A DNA stretch of 64,000 nt from Paenibacillus dendrobii. GTDB lineage: Bacteria; Bacillota; Bacilli; Paenibacillales; Paenibacillaceae. The notes under the pieces were generated by a model. The model did not search any database. It saw only the letters and a program-made list of their open reading frames with translations, and was not told the origin of the DNA. Positions 15,761 to 25,238 of the stretch are shown here, piece by piece. Location of the stretch: assembly GCF_009807035.1 (NCBI RefSeq), contig NZ_WUBI01000004.1, forward strand, positions 1 to 64,000, read 5' to 3'. Numbering within the stretch: position 1 is the stretch's first letter; the number at the start of each line of letters is the position of its first letter. Made by a program: the position numbers and the translations under genes.

Positions 15761-17137
15761 GTGCTTAGCGATACAATAGCAGCCATCTCGACAGCCGTGG
15801 GGGAAGCGGGCATCGCGGTCATCCGCGTGAGCGGTCCCGAATCCATAGCTGAGGTGGAGAAAATCTTTCATAGCAAGACCAAGCTGACAGAGGCATCGAC
15901 GCATACCGTCCATTATGGTCATATTCTTGATCCAGAGGGTGGAGAGCGGGTGGAAGAGGTTCTGGTCACGGTGATGCGTGCTCCCCGTTCCTTTACGACG
16001 GAAGATGTTGTAGAGATCAGCACACATGGCGGCGTCATTTCGGTAAAAAGAGTGATGGACTTGCTGCTTCAACAGGATATCCGTTTGGCGGAACCGGGTG
16101 AATTCACCAAACGTGCCTTTTTAAATGGACGGATCGATTTGTCGCAAGCGGAAGCGGTTATCGATTTAATCAGGTCTAAGTCCGATCGCGCCTTTTCTGT
16201 TGCATTAAAACAGGTGGAAGGGGCTTTGTCCGATCAGATTATGCAACTGCGGCATGTATTGGTGGAGACGATGGCGCATATTGAGGTCAACATTGATTAC
16301 CCCGAGCATGATGTCGAGTCGCTTACAGCGGATTTTATTAAGGAGAAGAGTACCGAGGTGATGCAGGGCATTGCAAGGCTCCTCAAGACGGCAGAGCAAG
16401 GCAAGATCCTGCGTGAGGGTATTACGACAGCCATTGTCGGCCGTCCGAATGTCGGCAAATCCTCGCTTCTCAATGCTTTGGCGCATACCAATCGCGCGAT
16501 CGTTACAGATATTCCAGGTACGACGCGGGATGTGATTGAGGAGTTTGTTACGATTAACAACATTCCGCTGAAGCTGCTGGATACAGCCGGAATTCGGGAA
16601 ACGATGGATGTTGTGGAGAAAATCGGCGTGGAACGCTCCAAGCATGCAGTTACCGAGGCGGACCTGATTCTGCTTGTTCTGAATGGCAGTGAACCGCTGC
16701 ATGAGGATGAATTGGAATTAATGGAACAAATCCGCGGTAGACAATCAATTGTTATTATGAATAAAATGGACTTACCTCCACAGCTGGATCGCGAGATCCT
16801 GTCGCGTTATTATGCGGAGGATTTGATAGTGCCGATGTCTGTGAAGACTCAGGAGGGAATCGACGCGCTGGAAGCTGCGATATCTCAGCTCTTTTTCAGC
16901 GGAAGCATTGAGTCCGGAGATTTGACGTATGTTAGCAATGTACGCCATATTGCATTGCTCAAGAAGGCTAACAAGTCGCTGCAGGATGCCTATGATGCGG
17001 CTGAGCAGTTCATTCCAATCGACATGATTCAGATCGATGTCCGTCTCGCTTGGGAGCAGCTGGGTGAAATTATTGGGGATACGGCGTCCGATACTTTATT
17101 GGACCAAATTTTCTCGCAATTCTGCTTAGGTAAATAA
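15761..17137 (+). CDS. mnmE: tRNA-modification GTPase MnmE (TrmE)
   Basis: The 458-residue GTPase works with MnmG to place the cmnm5 group on U34 of certain tRNAs. It has the N-terminal folate-binding domain, a helical domain, an inserted G domain (GRPNVGKSSLLN, DIPGTTRD, DTAGIRE, NKMD) and the C-terminal CLGK motif carrying the catalytic Cys. The GTG at 15761 is eight bases after AGAGG; a GTG three codons upstream overlaps that ribosome site. It is followed by mnmG. Confidence 0.96.
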   Translation: MLSDTIAAISTAVGEAGIAVIRVSGPESIAEVEKIFHSKTKLTEASTHTVHYGHILDPEGGERVEEVLVTVMRAPRSFTTEDVVEISTHGGVISVKRVMDLLLQQDIRLAEPGEFTKRAFLNGRIDLSQAEAVIDLIRSKSDRAFSVALKQVEGALSDQIMQLRHVLVETMAHIEVNIDYPEHDVESLTADFIKEKSTEVMQGIARLLKTAEQGKILREGITTAIVGRPNVGKSSLLNALAHTNRAIVTDIPGTTRDVIEEFVTINNIPLKLLDTAGIRETMDVVEKIGVERSKHAVTEADLILLVLNGSEPLHEDELELMEQIRGRQSIVIMNKMDLPPQLDREILSRYYAEDLIVPMSVKTQEGIDALEAAISQLFFSGSIESGDLTYVSNVRHIALLKKANKSLQDAYDAAEQFIPIDMIQIDVRLAWEQLGEIIGDTASDTLLDQIFSQFCLGK

Positions 17138-17330
17138 GGAATAACTTATATAGAATACAATGAAATAAAGCTTTGTTCTATTTTCATCAGAACGAGCCTA
17201 CCCTGAGGTAGGATGAGTCTAAGAGCAGACAACCATATCGTGTATTCACAACGTGAATCAAGTAGATCTAGGATCAAATGTAATTCAGTCTATTAGACGA
17301 CATTTTAGATATTTAAAGGAGGTTTTATTC

Positions 17331-19217
17331 ATGAGTTTTGATGGCGGCAGCTATGATGTGATTGTCATCGGTGCGGGTCATGCCGGCTGTGAAGCTGCCC
17401 TGGCTGCAGCCCGTATGGGAAGCAGTACGCTGATGATTACGATAAATTTGGACATGGTTGCATTTATGCCCTGCAATCCTTCAATAGGCGGTCCTGCAAA
17501 AGGCCATGTGGTACGTGAAATTGATGCGTTGGGCGGCGAGATGGGACGCAATATTGACAAGACCTTTATTCAAATGCGCATGCTGAACACGGGGAAAGGG
17601 CCGGCAGTTCATGCGCTGCGTGCTCAAGCGGATAAATTCTCGTATCAGCACACCATGAAGGAAACGATGGAGAAGGAACCCAACCTGACGATGCGCCAAG
17701 GAATGGTGGAAGAGCTGATCGTGGAGGATGGCGTGTGTGTGGGTGTTATCACCAAAACCGGTACGGCATACCGCGCGAAGGCAGTTGTTCTAACGACGGG
17801 TACCTATCTGCGAGGCAAAGTGATCATGGGTGAAATGACATATGAGAGCGGACCGAATAACCAGCAGCCTTCGATTAGATTGGCAGAGAACCTGCGTGAG
17901 CTGGGCTTTGATCTTGTTCGTTTTAAAACAGGAACGCCTCCTCGTGTTCATAAATCGACGATCGACTTTTCCAAGACCGAAATCCAGCCTGGAGATGAGA
18001 AACCCAAGTTCTTCTCCTATGAGACGGAAGGCTCCGATAACGAGCAGCTACCTTGCTGGTTGACTTATACTTCGCTGGATACTCATCAAATTATTAATGC
18101 AAACCTGCACCGTGCACCGATGTTCTCGGGCATTATTGAGGGTACGGGACCGCGTTACTGTCCATCCATCGAGGATAAAATTGTTCGCTTCAGCGATAAG
18201 CCGAAGCATCAGATTTTCCTTGAACCGGAAGGAAAGAATACATCGGAGTATTATGTCCAAGGACTATCCACCAGTATGCCGGAAGATGTTCAGCTAGCGA
18301 TGCTGCGTTCCATTCCGGGGCTGGAGAAGGTTGAAATGATGCGCAATGGTTACGCCATTGAATATGATGCGGTCGTGCCTACTCAATTATGGCCTTCGCT
18401 TGAAACCAAAATGATCCCTGGGTTGTTCACGGCCGGACAAATCAATGGTACTTCCGGTTATGAAGAGGCTGCTGGACAAGGAATTATGGCGGGCATTAAT
18501 GCAGCACGCCGGGTGCAAGACAAGGAGCCGGTTGTTCTGGACCGTTCGCAAGGTTATATTGGCGTATTAATTGATGATCTGGTGACGAAAGGTACGAATG
18601 AACCTTATCGCCTGCTGACTTCACGTGCGGAGTATCGCCTGCTGTTACGTCATGACAATGCAGATTTGCGGCTGACACCGCTTGGCCATGAGATTGGTCT
18701 GATTTCCAACGAACGCTTTGCCAAATTCCTTGATAAGAAGGAAAAGGTAGAGCAGGAGATCGAGCGCTTGCAGGCTGCTAAAGTAGGCCCTTCCCATGTA
18801 AATGAAATGCTTGAACGCATAGGTTCTGCTCCAATTCAGGATGGAAGCAATTTGCTCACCATTTTGCGCCGTCCGGAAATTAGCCATGATCATATCGAAG
18901 AGATTTCACCATCTCCGTTTGATCTGACGGAAGAAATGAAGGAGCAGGTAGAAATCCAAATCAAATATGCCGGTTATATTGAGAAACAGCTTATCCACGT
19001 AGAGCGCCTGAAAAAGATGGATAAGAAGAAAATCCCCGAAACGATTGACTATAATGAGATTGAGGGTATCGCGATTGAAGCAAGGCAGAAGCTCACCAGT
19101 ATTCGTCCGATTTCAATCGGTCAGGCTTCCCGGATTTCAGGCGTGACGCCTGCGGATATTTCAATACTGCTGGTTTACCTGGAGCACTACAACCGGGTAA
19201 CGGCCGCGAGAGGTTAA
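17331..19217 (+). CDS. mnmG: tRNA uridine-5-carboxymethylaminomethyl modification enzyme MnmG (GidA)
   Basis: The 628-residue FAD enzyme partners MnmE. The dinucleotide-binding motif VIVIGAGHAGCEAALAAARMG is at residues about 10-30; the family signatures GPKYCPSIE-like (GPRYCPSIEDKIVRF) and GLFTAGQINGTSGYEEAAGQG are present. The ATG at 17331 follows AAAGGAGG perfectly; an in-frame start 26 codons upstream has no ribosome site. It ends three bases before rsmG, implying co-transcription. Confidence 0.97.
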   Translation: MSFDGGSYDVIVIGAGHAGCEAALAAARMGSSTLMITINLDMVAFMPCNPSIGGPAKGHVVREIDALGGEMGRNIDKTFIQMRMLNTGKGPAVHALRAQADKFSYQHTMKETMEKEPNLTMRQGMVEELIVEDGVCVGVITKTGTAYRAKAVVLTTGTYLRGKVIMGEMTYESGPNNQQPSIRLAENLRELGFDLVRFKTGTPPRVHKSTIDFSKTEIQPGDEKPKFFSYETEGSDNEQLPCWLTYTSLDTHQIINANLHRAPMFSGIIEGTGPRYCPSIEDKIVRFSDKPKHQIFLEPEGKNTSEYYVQGLSTSMPEDVQLAMLRSIPGLEKVEMMRNGYAIEYDAVVPTQLWPSLETKMIPGLFTAGQINGTSGYEEAAGQGIMAGINAARRVQDKEPVVLDRSQGYIGVLIDDLVTKGTNEPYRLLTSRAEYRLLLRHDNADLRLTPLGHEIGLISNERFAKFLDKKEKVEQEIERLQAAKVGPSHVNEMLERIGSAPIQDGSNLLTILRRPEISHDHIEEISPSPFDLTEEMKEQVEIQIKYAGYIEKQLIHVERLKKMDKKKIPETIDYNEIEGIAIEARQKLTSIRPISIGQASRISGVTPADISILLVYLEHYNRVTAARG

Positions 19218-19220
19218 TGC

Positions 19221-19940
19221 ATGGATCAAATTCAAGAGGCATTTACACAGCGGTTGCAGGAAAAGGGAATAACGATCAGTTCATCCCAACTCAGACAGTT
19301 CGAAATCTACTATCAAGAACTGGTCTCATGGAATGAAAAGATGAATCTCACGGGCATTACGGATCGCGAACAAGTGTATACGAAGCATTTTTACGATTCG
19401 GTATCCCTTGCCTTCTATGTGGATATGAATAAGATTCAGACGATGGCTGATATTGGGTCCGGTGCGGGTTTCCCGGGGATTCCCCTTAAAATATGCTTTC
19501 CGCATCTTCAGCTAACCATTATTGATTCTTTGAACAAACGGATTAATTTTCTTCAACATATTGTTCAGGGTACAGGTCTGGAGCAAGTTCAATTGCTTCA
19601 TGGCCGGGCGGAAGATTGGGCTCGCAAACCAGAACATCGGGATCGGTATGATCTGGTAACGGCACGTGCTGTGGCTAAGCTTGCGGTGCTGAATGAATTT
19701 TGTTTGCCATATGTCAAGGTGGGCGGAATTTTCGCTGCGATGAAAGGAAGCAATCCGGATGAGGAAGTGAAGGAAGCTTCCAAGAGTTTGAAAGAACTTA
19801 AAGGGAAATTGAACCGTGTGGAACAATTCAAACTTCCCATTGAGGACTCGGAGCGGCATATTATTGTTATCGATAAAACAGCTCCAACACCCGCGAAGTA
19901 TCCACGTAAAGCGGGGACTGCTATCAAGACACCTCTTTAA
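19221..19940 (+). CDS. rsmG: 16S rRNA (guanine527-N7)-methyltransferase RsmG (GidB)
   Basis: The 239-residue SAM-dependent methyltransferase makes m7G527 in 16S rRNA. Motif I reads ADIGSGAGFPGIPLKI and the LVTARAVAKL segment is conserved. Loss of the enzyme gives low-level streptomycin resistance in several bacteria. It follows mnmG by three bases; the terminator downstream contains a parS site. Confidence 0.96.
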   Translation: MDQIQEAFTQRLQEKGITISSSQLRQFEIYYQELVSWNEKMNLTGITDREQVYTKHFYDSVSLAFYVDMNKIQTMADIGSGAGFPGIPLKICFPHLQLTIIDSLNKRINFLQHIVQGTGLEQVQLLHGRAEDWARKPEHRDRYDLVTARAVAKLAVLNEFCLPYVKVGGIFAAMKGSNPDEEVKEASKSLKELKGKLNRVEQFKLPIEDSERHIIVIDKTAPTPAKYPRKAGTAIKTPL

Positions 19941-19995
19941 TACGGGTGAATCTATGATAAGGTAATCTTCACAGTTTGATATAGAAATGAATGTT

Positions 19996-20029
19996 AGAGG
20001 AATGTTTCACGTGAAACATTCCTCTTTTT
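19996..20029 (+). promoter_or_regulatory. parS site forming the core of the rsmG terminator
   Basis: The 16-bp sequence TGTTTCACGTGAAACA (20003-20018) matches the Bacillota parS consensus bound by Spo0J/ParB. It lies at the centre of a perfect 30-bp palindrome (19996-20025) followed by five T residues, which as RNA would be a strong intrinsic terminator for the mnmE-mnmG-rsmG unit. Confidence 0.92.
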
Positions 20030-20521
20030 GTGCAATCCGGAAGAATGGTATACATGCGATTTACATCAACGATATGTGGTATGCTGTTAGGCTATAGATG
20101 AGATGAGCACGAAGGATTATTCGGAGTTTCTATAGATCTAAATCAAAGGGTTTTGATGAAAATATATGGATAATAACGGAATGTGCAGGATTAAAAAAGA
20201 ATGTCATAAAGACCGAAAAAATAAGTGTACAGCAGGAAAAAAAGAGCACTTTGGAGAATAGGATTATATGAAAAAAAGTGGTAGAATAGAGAGAGTTGTT
20301 ATTGAAAGTTTTAAATGTTGATTTGACGTAACGGTTGAACGGAGCGCAAGGCGCTAAGCATGTTTGTTCCATGGAAAAGTATGGAGTAAACATACGGCTT
20401 GAAAGCGGTATAAAGACATATTTTCAACATACGAGGTTCGAAGGAAACTTACTTACTGCAAATGATGCTAGCCAAGCGCTTTGCCAAAGTGCTATTACGA
20501 AATTAGGTGGTAATATACGGA
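20030..20521. other. Gene-free interval before noc
   Basis: This AT-rich stretch of nearly 500 bases has no open frame with a ribosome site and no clear consensus promoter. It must hold the noc promoter and leader. I see nothing else I can support. Confidence 0.5.
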
Positions 20522-21337
20522 ATGAAAGAACAATTCTCTAAATTGTTTGGTTTGACGGAGAAGAGCAACGGCGATGAAGTGAAACAAGTCCCTGTGGGCG
20601 AGATCGTCAGCAGTCCTTATCAGCCCCGCACGATTTTTGATGATGAGAAGATTGATGAGTTGTGCCAGACCATCAAGACCCATGGTGTCATCCAGCCGAT
20701 TGTTGTACGTGTCCGCAACTCCAAATACGAAATCATTGCCGGAGAACGGCGTTGGCGTGCTGTAACGAAACTTGGGATGGAAACAATCCCAGCAATTGTT
20801 CGCGAATTTAATGATTCACAGGCGGCCTCGATCGCATTAATCGAGAATCTGCAGCGTGAAGGATTAACCTCGATCGAGGAAGCGGTAGCTTACCAAAAGC
20901 TGATTGATCTCCATCAATTGACTCAGGAAAGCCTCGCTCAGCGCCTCGGAAAAAGTCAGTCTACCATTGCCAATAAAATCCGGTTACTTCATCTGCCAGA
21001 AGAAGTGAAAACGGCTTTGATGGAGCGGAAAATAACAGAACGGCATGCTAGGGCCTTACTATCTCTGGATACGGAAGAGCTGCAGCTAAAACTGTTATCT
21101 GAAATTATTTCCAAAGAACTCAATGTTAAGCAAACCGAAGCAAGAGTTGCTTATTATAAAGAAGCATCCAAAATTAAAAAATCCAAACGCATTTCCTTTA
21201 CCAAGGATGTTCGTTTGGCTCTGAATACCATTCGTCAATCCATTGATATGGTTTCCGACTCTGGACTGGCTATTAAAACGACAGAAAATGACCGGGAAGA
21301 TCATTATGAAATCGTAATACAGATTCCCAAGCGTTAA
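20522..21337 (+). CDS. noc: Nucleoid occlusion protein Noc
   Basis: The 271-residue ParB-family CTP-dependent DNA clamp blocks division-septum assembly over the chromosome. It has an N-terminal basic membrane-targeting helix (MKEQFSKLFGL), the CTP-binding GERRWRA motif, and the helix-turn-helix (ESLAQRLGKSQSTIANKIRLL). Position upstream of soj-spo0J and the N-terminal amphipathic helix argue for Noc rather than a second Spo0J. The ATG at 20522 follows AGGTGG; a GTG five codons upstream overlaps it. Confidence 0.92.
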   Translation: MKEQFSKLFGLTEKSNGDEVKQVPVGEIVSSPYQPRTIFDDEKIDELCQTIKTHGVIQPIVVRVRNSKYEIIAGERRWRAVTKLGMETIPAIVREFNDSQAASIALIENLQREGLTSIEEAVAYQKLIDLHQLTQESLAQRLGKSQSTIANKIRLLHLPEEVKTALMERKITERHARALLSLDTEELQLKLLSEIISKELNVKQTEARVAYYKEASKIKKSKRISFTKDVRLALNTIRQSIDMVSDSGLAIKTTENDREDHYEIVIQIPKR

Positions 21338-21352
21338 TACTTGTTGCGGTTT

Positions 21353-21378
21353 AGGCGGCTGGTGAGGCCGCTTTTTTT
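21353..21378 (+). terminator. Terminator after noc
   Basis: GCGGC and GCCGC close a seven-base loop and seven T residues follow, 15 bases past the noc stop. Confidence 0.75.
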
Positions 21379-21705
21379 CAGCCGATGGATGGAGCAAACA
21401 GCTTCTGTGATCTCCTTGGCAATGTAAGGGGAGGAGGCAGTTTGCATTTTTGCTGTATTGCGCTTTGAATCAGAAAATAATGAGAAATCGATGCTTGTGG
21501 TTCCAGACTCAGGATTTCCTTTTAGGAAAAATGCACTTGTGCAGGGCGAAGCCGCTTCAGCTTGTACCTGGAATTAAAGTTCCGATCCTAATCGGGACGG
21601 CTTCTACGAAGCTTATTTCAGGATGTATGCAGCCGATTGTTTTGCTGTGTAACACAATCCCGTGACCTACAAGAAGAGTTTTCATACACAATGAGGTGAA
21701 ATTGA
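21379..21705. other. Intergenic region between noc and soj
   Basis: This stretch should contain the soj-spo0J promoter. A GGGGAGGAGG motif lies near 21428 and is followed by an open frame of 71 codons from TTG 21450, but that frame has poor coding character. I see no promoter I can support with confidence. Confidence 0.4.
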
Positions 21706-22467
21706 GTGTCCAAAATCATTGCCATAGCAAACCAAAAAGGCGGAGTGGGAAAAACCACAACCTCCGTCAATCTCGGTGCAGGTTTGGCTTCGCTCGGTAA
21801 AAGAGTGCTGCTTGTAGACATTGACCCGCAAGGCAATACCACGAGCGGTGTGGGCGTGAATAAAGCCGATGTTGCCAACTGCATCTATGATGTCATCATC
21901 AATGAAGTTCATCCCAAGGAAGCGATTCTTGAGACACAGGTCGAAGGACTGCACATCATTCCGGCTACCATACAGTTGGCAGGAGCGGAAATTGAACTGG
22001 TTCCAACCATTTCCCGGGAGCTTCGTCTTAAAAAATCGTTGCAGCTTGTTAAGGCGAACTATGATTATATCCTTATCGATTGTCCGCCTTCATTGGGGAT
22101 ATTAACGATCAATTCGTTGACTGCGGCTGATTCGGTCATTATTCCGATTCAATGTGAATACTACGCGCTGGAAGGTTTGAGCCAACTGCTCAATTCCGTA
22201 CGGCTAGTGCAAAAACATCTGAATACTTCACTGCAGATTGAAGGAGTGCTGCTTACGATGTTGGACGCACGCACAAATCTTGGTATTCAGGTCATTGAAG
22301 AAGTGAAAAAATATTTCCAGGAAAAAGTTTACCGCACCATTATTCCTCGGAATGTCCGCTTAAGTGAAGCTCCATCCCATGGACAATCCATCATGACTTA
22401 TGATCCTCGTTCAAAGGGTGCAGAAGTTTATTTAGAGTTGGCAAAGGAAGTGATTTCTTATGAGTAA
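21706..22467 (+). CDS. soj: Chromosome partitioning ATPase Soj/ParA
   Basis: The 253-residue ATPase has the deviant Walker A motif QKGGVGKTT (residues 10-18), DIDPQGN, and IDCPPSLGILT. With Spo0J it moves origins and controls DnaA activity. The start is GTG, about eight bases after GAGG. It overlaps spo0J by 8 bases. A near-match to a Noc-binding sequence lies inside the gene. Confidence 0.96.
   Translation: MSKIIAIANQKGGVGKTTTSVNLGAGLASLGKRVLLVDIDPQGNTTSGVGVNKADVANCIYDVIINEVHPKEAILETQVEGLHIIPATIQLAGAEIELVPTISRELRLKKSLQLVKANYDYILIDCPPSLGILTINSLTAADSVIIPIQCEYYALEGLSQLLNSVRLVQKHLNTSLQIEGVLLTMLDARTNLGIQVIEEVKKYFQEKVYRTIIPRNVRLSEAPSHGQSIMTYDPRSKGAEVYLELAKEVISYE
22009..22022. promoter_or_regulatory. 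Candidate Noc-binding site inside soj
   Basis: ATTTCCCGGGAGCT matches 12 of 14 positions of the Noc-binding palindrome ATTTCCCGGGAAAT described in Bacillus subtilis. It is coding sequence, so the match could be chance. Confidence 0.35.
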
Positions 22468-23299
22468 ACGACTGGGCAAAGGACTTGATGCATTAATTCC
22501 TTCCCTTTCCATCAATGATGATGACAAAATTGTGGAGATTCCACTCAGCCAACTGCGGGCGAATCCTTATCAACCGCGAAAAGACTTTAATGAAGAATCC
22601 ATCCAGGAATTAGCTGAATCGATTCGCCAGCACGGTGTGATACAGCCTATTATCGTTCGAAGCGTGTTGAAGGGTTATGAAATCATTGCTGGTGAAAGAC
22701 GCTTTCGTGCATCACAGTTTTGTGGGAAGGCAACGATTCCGGCCGTTGTTAGGGGCTTTAGTGATCAGCAGGTCATGGAGATCGCGTTGATTGAAAACCT
22801 GCAACGTGAAAACCTGAATGCGATGGAGGTTGCGGTTGCTTATCAGGGTTTAATGGATCAATACTCACTCACACAAGAAGAATTGTCGCTCAAGGTAGGG
22901 AAATCCAGATCTCATATTGCTAATTTTCTAAGATTGCTTTCGCTTCCAGAGGAAGTGAAGGATTATGTTTCACGTGGAACATTGTCCATGGGTCATGCTC
23001 GTGCCATTGTGGGATTGAAGGATGCGGCACTTATCAAAGAGCTTGCTAAGCAATGTGTGGCGAACGAGTGGAGTGTTCGCGAGCTCGAAGAAGCGGTTAA
23101 AAGTCTGGACCGCAAAGCAGTGGATAAAAACAAAGTCAAAGTAAAAAAACGTGATCCATATATCGATAACCTGGAAGAATCTTTGCGTGAGAGATTCAGA
23201 ACAACGGTTAAAATAAAACAAAACAAAGAAAAAGGCAAAATAGAATTGAACTATTACAGCAAACAGGATCTGGAGAGACTGTTGGAGCTTTTGCAGTAA
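22460..23299 (+). CDS. spo0J: Chromosome partitioning protein Spo0J/ParB
   Basis: The 279-residue CTPase clamp loads at parS and recruits SMC. It has the NPYQPRKDF segment, the CTP-binding GERRFRASQF box, the helix-turn-helix (LSLKVGKSRSHIANFLRLL) and a C-terminal dimerisation region. It overlaps soj by 8 bases, so the pair is coupled. An exact parS site lies within the coding sequence. Confidence 0.96.
   Translation: MSKRLGKGLDALIPSLSINDDDKIVEIPLSQLRANPYQPRKDFNEESIQELAESIRQHGVIQPIIVRSVLKGYEIIAGERRFRASQFCGKATIPAVVRGFSDQQVMEIALIENLQRENLNAMEVAVAYQGLMDQYSLTQEELSLKVGKSRSHIANFLRLLSLPEEVKDYVSRGTLSMGHARAIVGLKDAALIKELAKQCVANEWSVRELEEAVKSLDRKAVDKNKVKVKKRDPYIDNLEESLRERFRTTVKIKQNKEKGKIELNYYSKQDLERLLELLQ
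22966..22981 (-). promoter_or_regulatory. parS site within spo0J
   Basis: The minus strand reads TGTTCCACGTGAAACA, identical to the parS consensus of Bacillus subtilis. A parS inside spo0J is also known there. Confidence 0.93.
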
Positions 23300-23496
23300 G
23301 AGTAATCTTATGATCAAGCCAAGGTGACATGTCCGGCTGTAACCCCGACAGGGGAAGGGGATATGTCATTCTCTATTTTATGGGAGGAAAGCGAAGAGGC
23401 CATCAAAGAGAATGTTTATGTCTTAACGCTAGGCAGACTTTGGCTGAAATCACGATCCGACTGTAGAATGAAGAAGATCTGAAGGGGGAACGCCCA

Positions 23497-24648
23497 GTGA
23501 AGCCACTTGTGTATTTGGATCATGCCGCTACGTCATGGCCCAAGCCTCCTGAGGTAATGCTGGCTATGCAGAAGGCGATGGATGAGGCGGCAGCTAATCC
23601 GGGGCGTGGAAGCCATCAAATGGCTGTGAAGGCGAGCAGAGTGCTGTTTGAGTCACGCAGGGTTCTTTCTCGGCTATTTCAGGTTCATAATCCGAATGAC
23701 GTGGTATTTACTCATAACACAACGGAAGCCCTGAATTTGGCGATCAAGGGATTGCTCCATGAGGGTGATTATGTTGTGGCGACGATGGTTGAACATAATT
23801 CCGTGAGAAGACCGCTTGAGTTTTTGAAAAGGACACTTGGAATTCGTGTGGAGTATATACCGGTTGACAGCCAAGGCAACGTTGATATGCAAAAGCTAAG
23901 GTCAGCTTTGTCCAGACGCCCTAAATTAGTTGTTTGCACTCATAGTTCAAATTTGCTGGGAAGTATTCTGCCTATTGCAGAAATCGGGGAGATGGCACAT
24001 GAGCAAGGCGCCATTTTTTTGGTGGATGCGGCACAAAGCGCAGGACGCCTTGAAATTGACGTGAATGCTATGCATGTGGATTTATTGGCTTTTCCTGGAC
24101 ATAAGGGCCTACTCGGACCACAGGGAACCGGAGGATTGTATATATCCCCATCCGTAGATTTGGAGCCGTTCTTGCACGGAGGAACAGGGAGCCAGTCCGA
24201 AGAAATAGAACAACCTGCTGTTCGTCCGGACCGGTATGAAGCTGGCACGCCCAACACGATAGGAATCGCCGGCTTGAAGGCAGGCGTCACGAAAGTGTTT
24301 GAATTGACGTCGCAGCGGATCTATCAGCATGAGTGGAGCCTGACACAGCAGATTATGGATGGTATAGAGGATATACCAGGTCTTCGGATCCTGGGCCCGG
24401 ATAAGGGTGAGCCGAGAACAGGAATTGTGTCGTTCGTATCAACTGAAATAGACTCGAGCCGAATCGCTTTTCAGCTCGATAGGGAATACGGAATTGCTGT
24501 CCGTGCGGGTATGCACTGTACGCCGCTTGCACATGAGGCTGTTGATACACTACAAACCGGTGCGGTTCGTGCGAGTGTTGGAATAGATACCACTGCCGAA
24601 GAAGTGGAGCTACTGATTAGCGCTGTGAAAAACATTTGCGGCGCGTGA
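23497..24648 (+). CDS. Cysteine desulfurase-like class V aminotransferase
   Basis: The 383-residue PLP enzyme is related to NifS/SufS: HNTTEALN near the phosphate site, LVDAAQSAG for the ring-stacking Asp, the PLP lysine K203 in GHKGLLGPQGTGG, and a candidate catalytic cysteine C341 in RAGMHCTPLAHEA. It should take sulfur (or selenium) from cysteine (or selenocysteine); the acceptor is unknown. The start is GTG after GGGGG. No scaffold gene (SufU/IscU) is adjacent. The nearby DUF3343 gene fits a sulfur or selenium link seen for both families. Confidence 0.85.
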   Translation: MKPLVYLDHAATSWPKPPEVMLAMQKAMDEAAANPGRGSHQMAVKASRVLFESRRVLSRLFQVHNPNDVVFTHNTTEALNLAIKGLLHEGDYVVATMVEHNSVRRPLEFLKRTLGIRVEYIPVDSQGNVDMQKLRSALSRRPKLVVCTHSSNLLGSILPIAEIGEMAHEQGAIFLVDAAQSAGRLEIDVNAMHVDLLAFPGHKGLLGPQGTGGLYISPSVDLEPFLHGGTGSQSEEIEQPAVRPDRYEAGTPNTIGIAGLKAGVTKVFELTSQRIYQHEWSLTQQIMDGIEDIPGLRILGPDKGEPRTGIVSFVSTEIDSSRIAFQLDREYGIAVRAGMHCTPLAHEAVDTLQTGAVRASVGIDTTAEEVELLISAVKNICGA

Positions 24649-24737
24649 AAATTCATGTGAATGGATAAGTTGACGATGATCAGCAAAAATAAGGAATAAC
24701 CGGTTAGATCAAGAATGAGGAAAAGGAATGAACAGCA

Positions 24738-25238
24738 ATGTCGGACTTGAATAGTTTAATCATGGAACAGCTGCAGTGGTTTATCGGCGGGGTAATACTC
24801 CTCATTTTGATCTTGCTCGTTATGGTGCTTACGCAAGGTGCGAAGCTCAGAAAAATGCGCCGCAAATATGATTTGATGATGGAAGGAAGCGGAGTCGAGA
24901 ACCTCGAAACCCTGCTGATTGATTTGAAAGTGCAAATGGATAGTATTGAAGATGAGCAGGAGCAGCAACGCAAATCTCTGGAAATACTTCTCACTAAGCT
25001 GCAGCAGGTGAAGGGCAAAGTGGGCATTAAACGTTACAATGCATTCAGCGATCAAGGAAGCGATTTGAGCTTTTCGCTTGCAATTGTGGATGAAAAGAAA
25101 AATGGAGTTGTCATTTCAGCTCTTTACAGCCGTGACAGCTCCTATGTGTATGCCAAGCCGTTAGCGGCTGGCGAGTCGACATATGCCTTGTCTCCAGAAG
25201 AAGTGGAAGCGATTAGTCTAGCCGTGCAACAAGGGTAG
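24738..25238 (+). CDS. DUF4446 membrane protein (YyaB-like)
   Basis: The 166-residue protein has one N-terminal membrane segment (residues about 14-32), a coiled-coil region (ENLETLLIDLKVQMDSIEDEQEQQ) and a conserved C-terminal domain with KVGIKRYNAFSDQGSDLSFSLAIVD. This is the DUF4446 family, commonly encoded beside spo0J in Bacillota; its function is unknown. Its last 26 bases overlap the 3' end of convergent yyaC. Confidence 0.9.
   Translation: MSDLNSLIMEQLQWFIGGVILLILILLVMVLTQGAKLRKMRRKYDLMMEGSGVENLETLLIDLKVQMDSIEDEQEQQRKSLEILLTKLQQVKGKVGIKRYNAFSDQGSDLSFSLAIVDEKKNGVVISALYSRDSSYVYAKPLAAGESTYALSPEEVEAISLAVQQG

Noticed and set aside
19470..19490. Second Noc-site-like sequence in rsmG (TTTCCCGGGGATT)
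   Set aside because: It misses three positions of the palindrome, within what is expected by chance in coding DNA.
21450..21665. 71-codon plus-strand frame between noc and soj
   Set aside because: A GGGGAGGAGG lies upstream but the spacing to TTG is long and the peptide lacks any recognisable pattern or continuity with neighbours.
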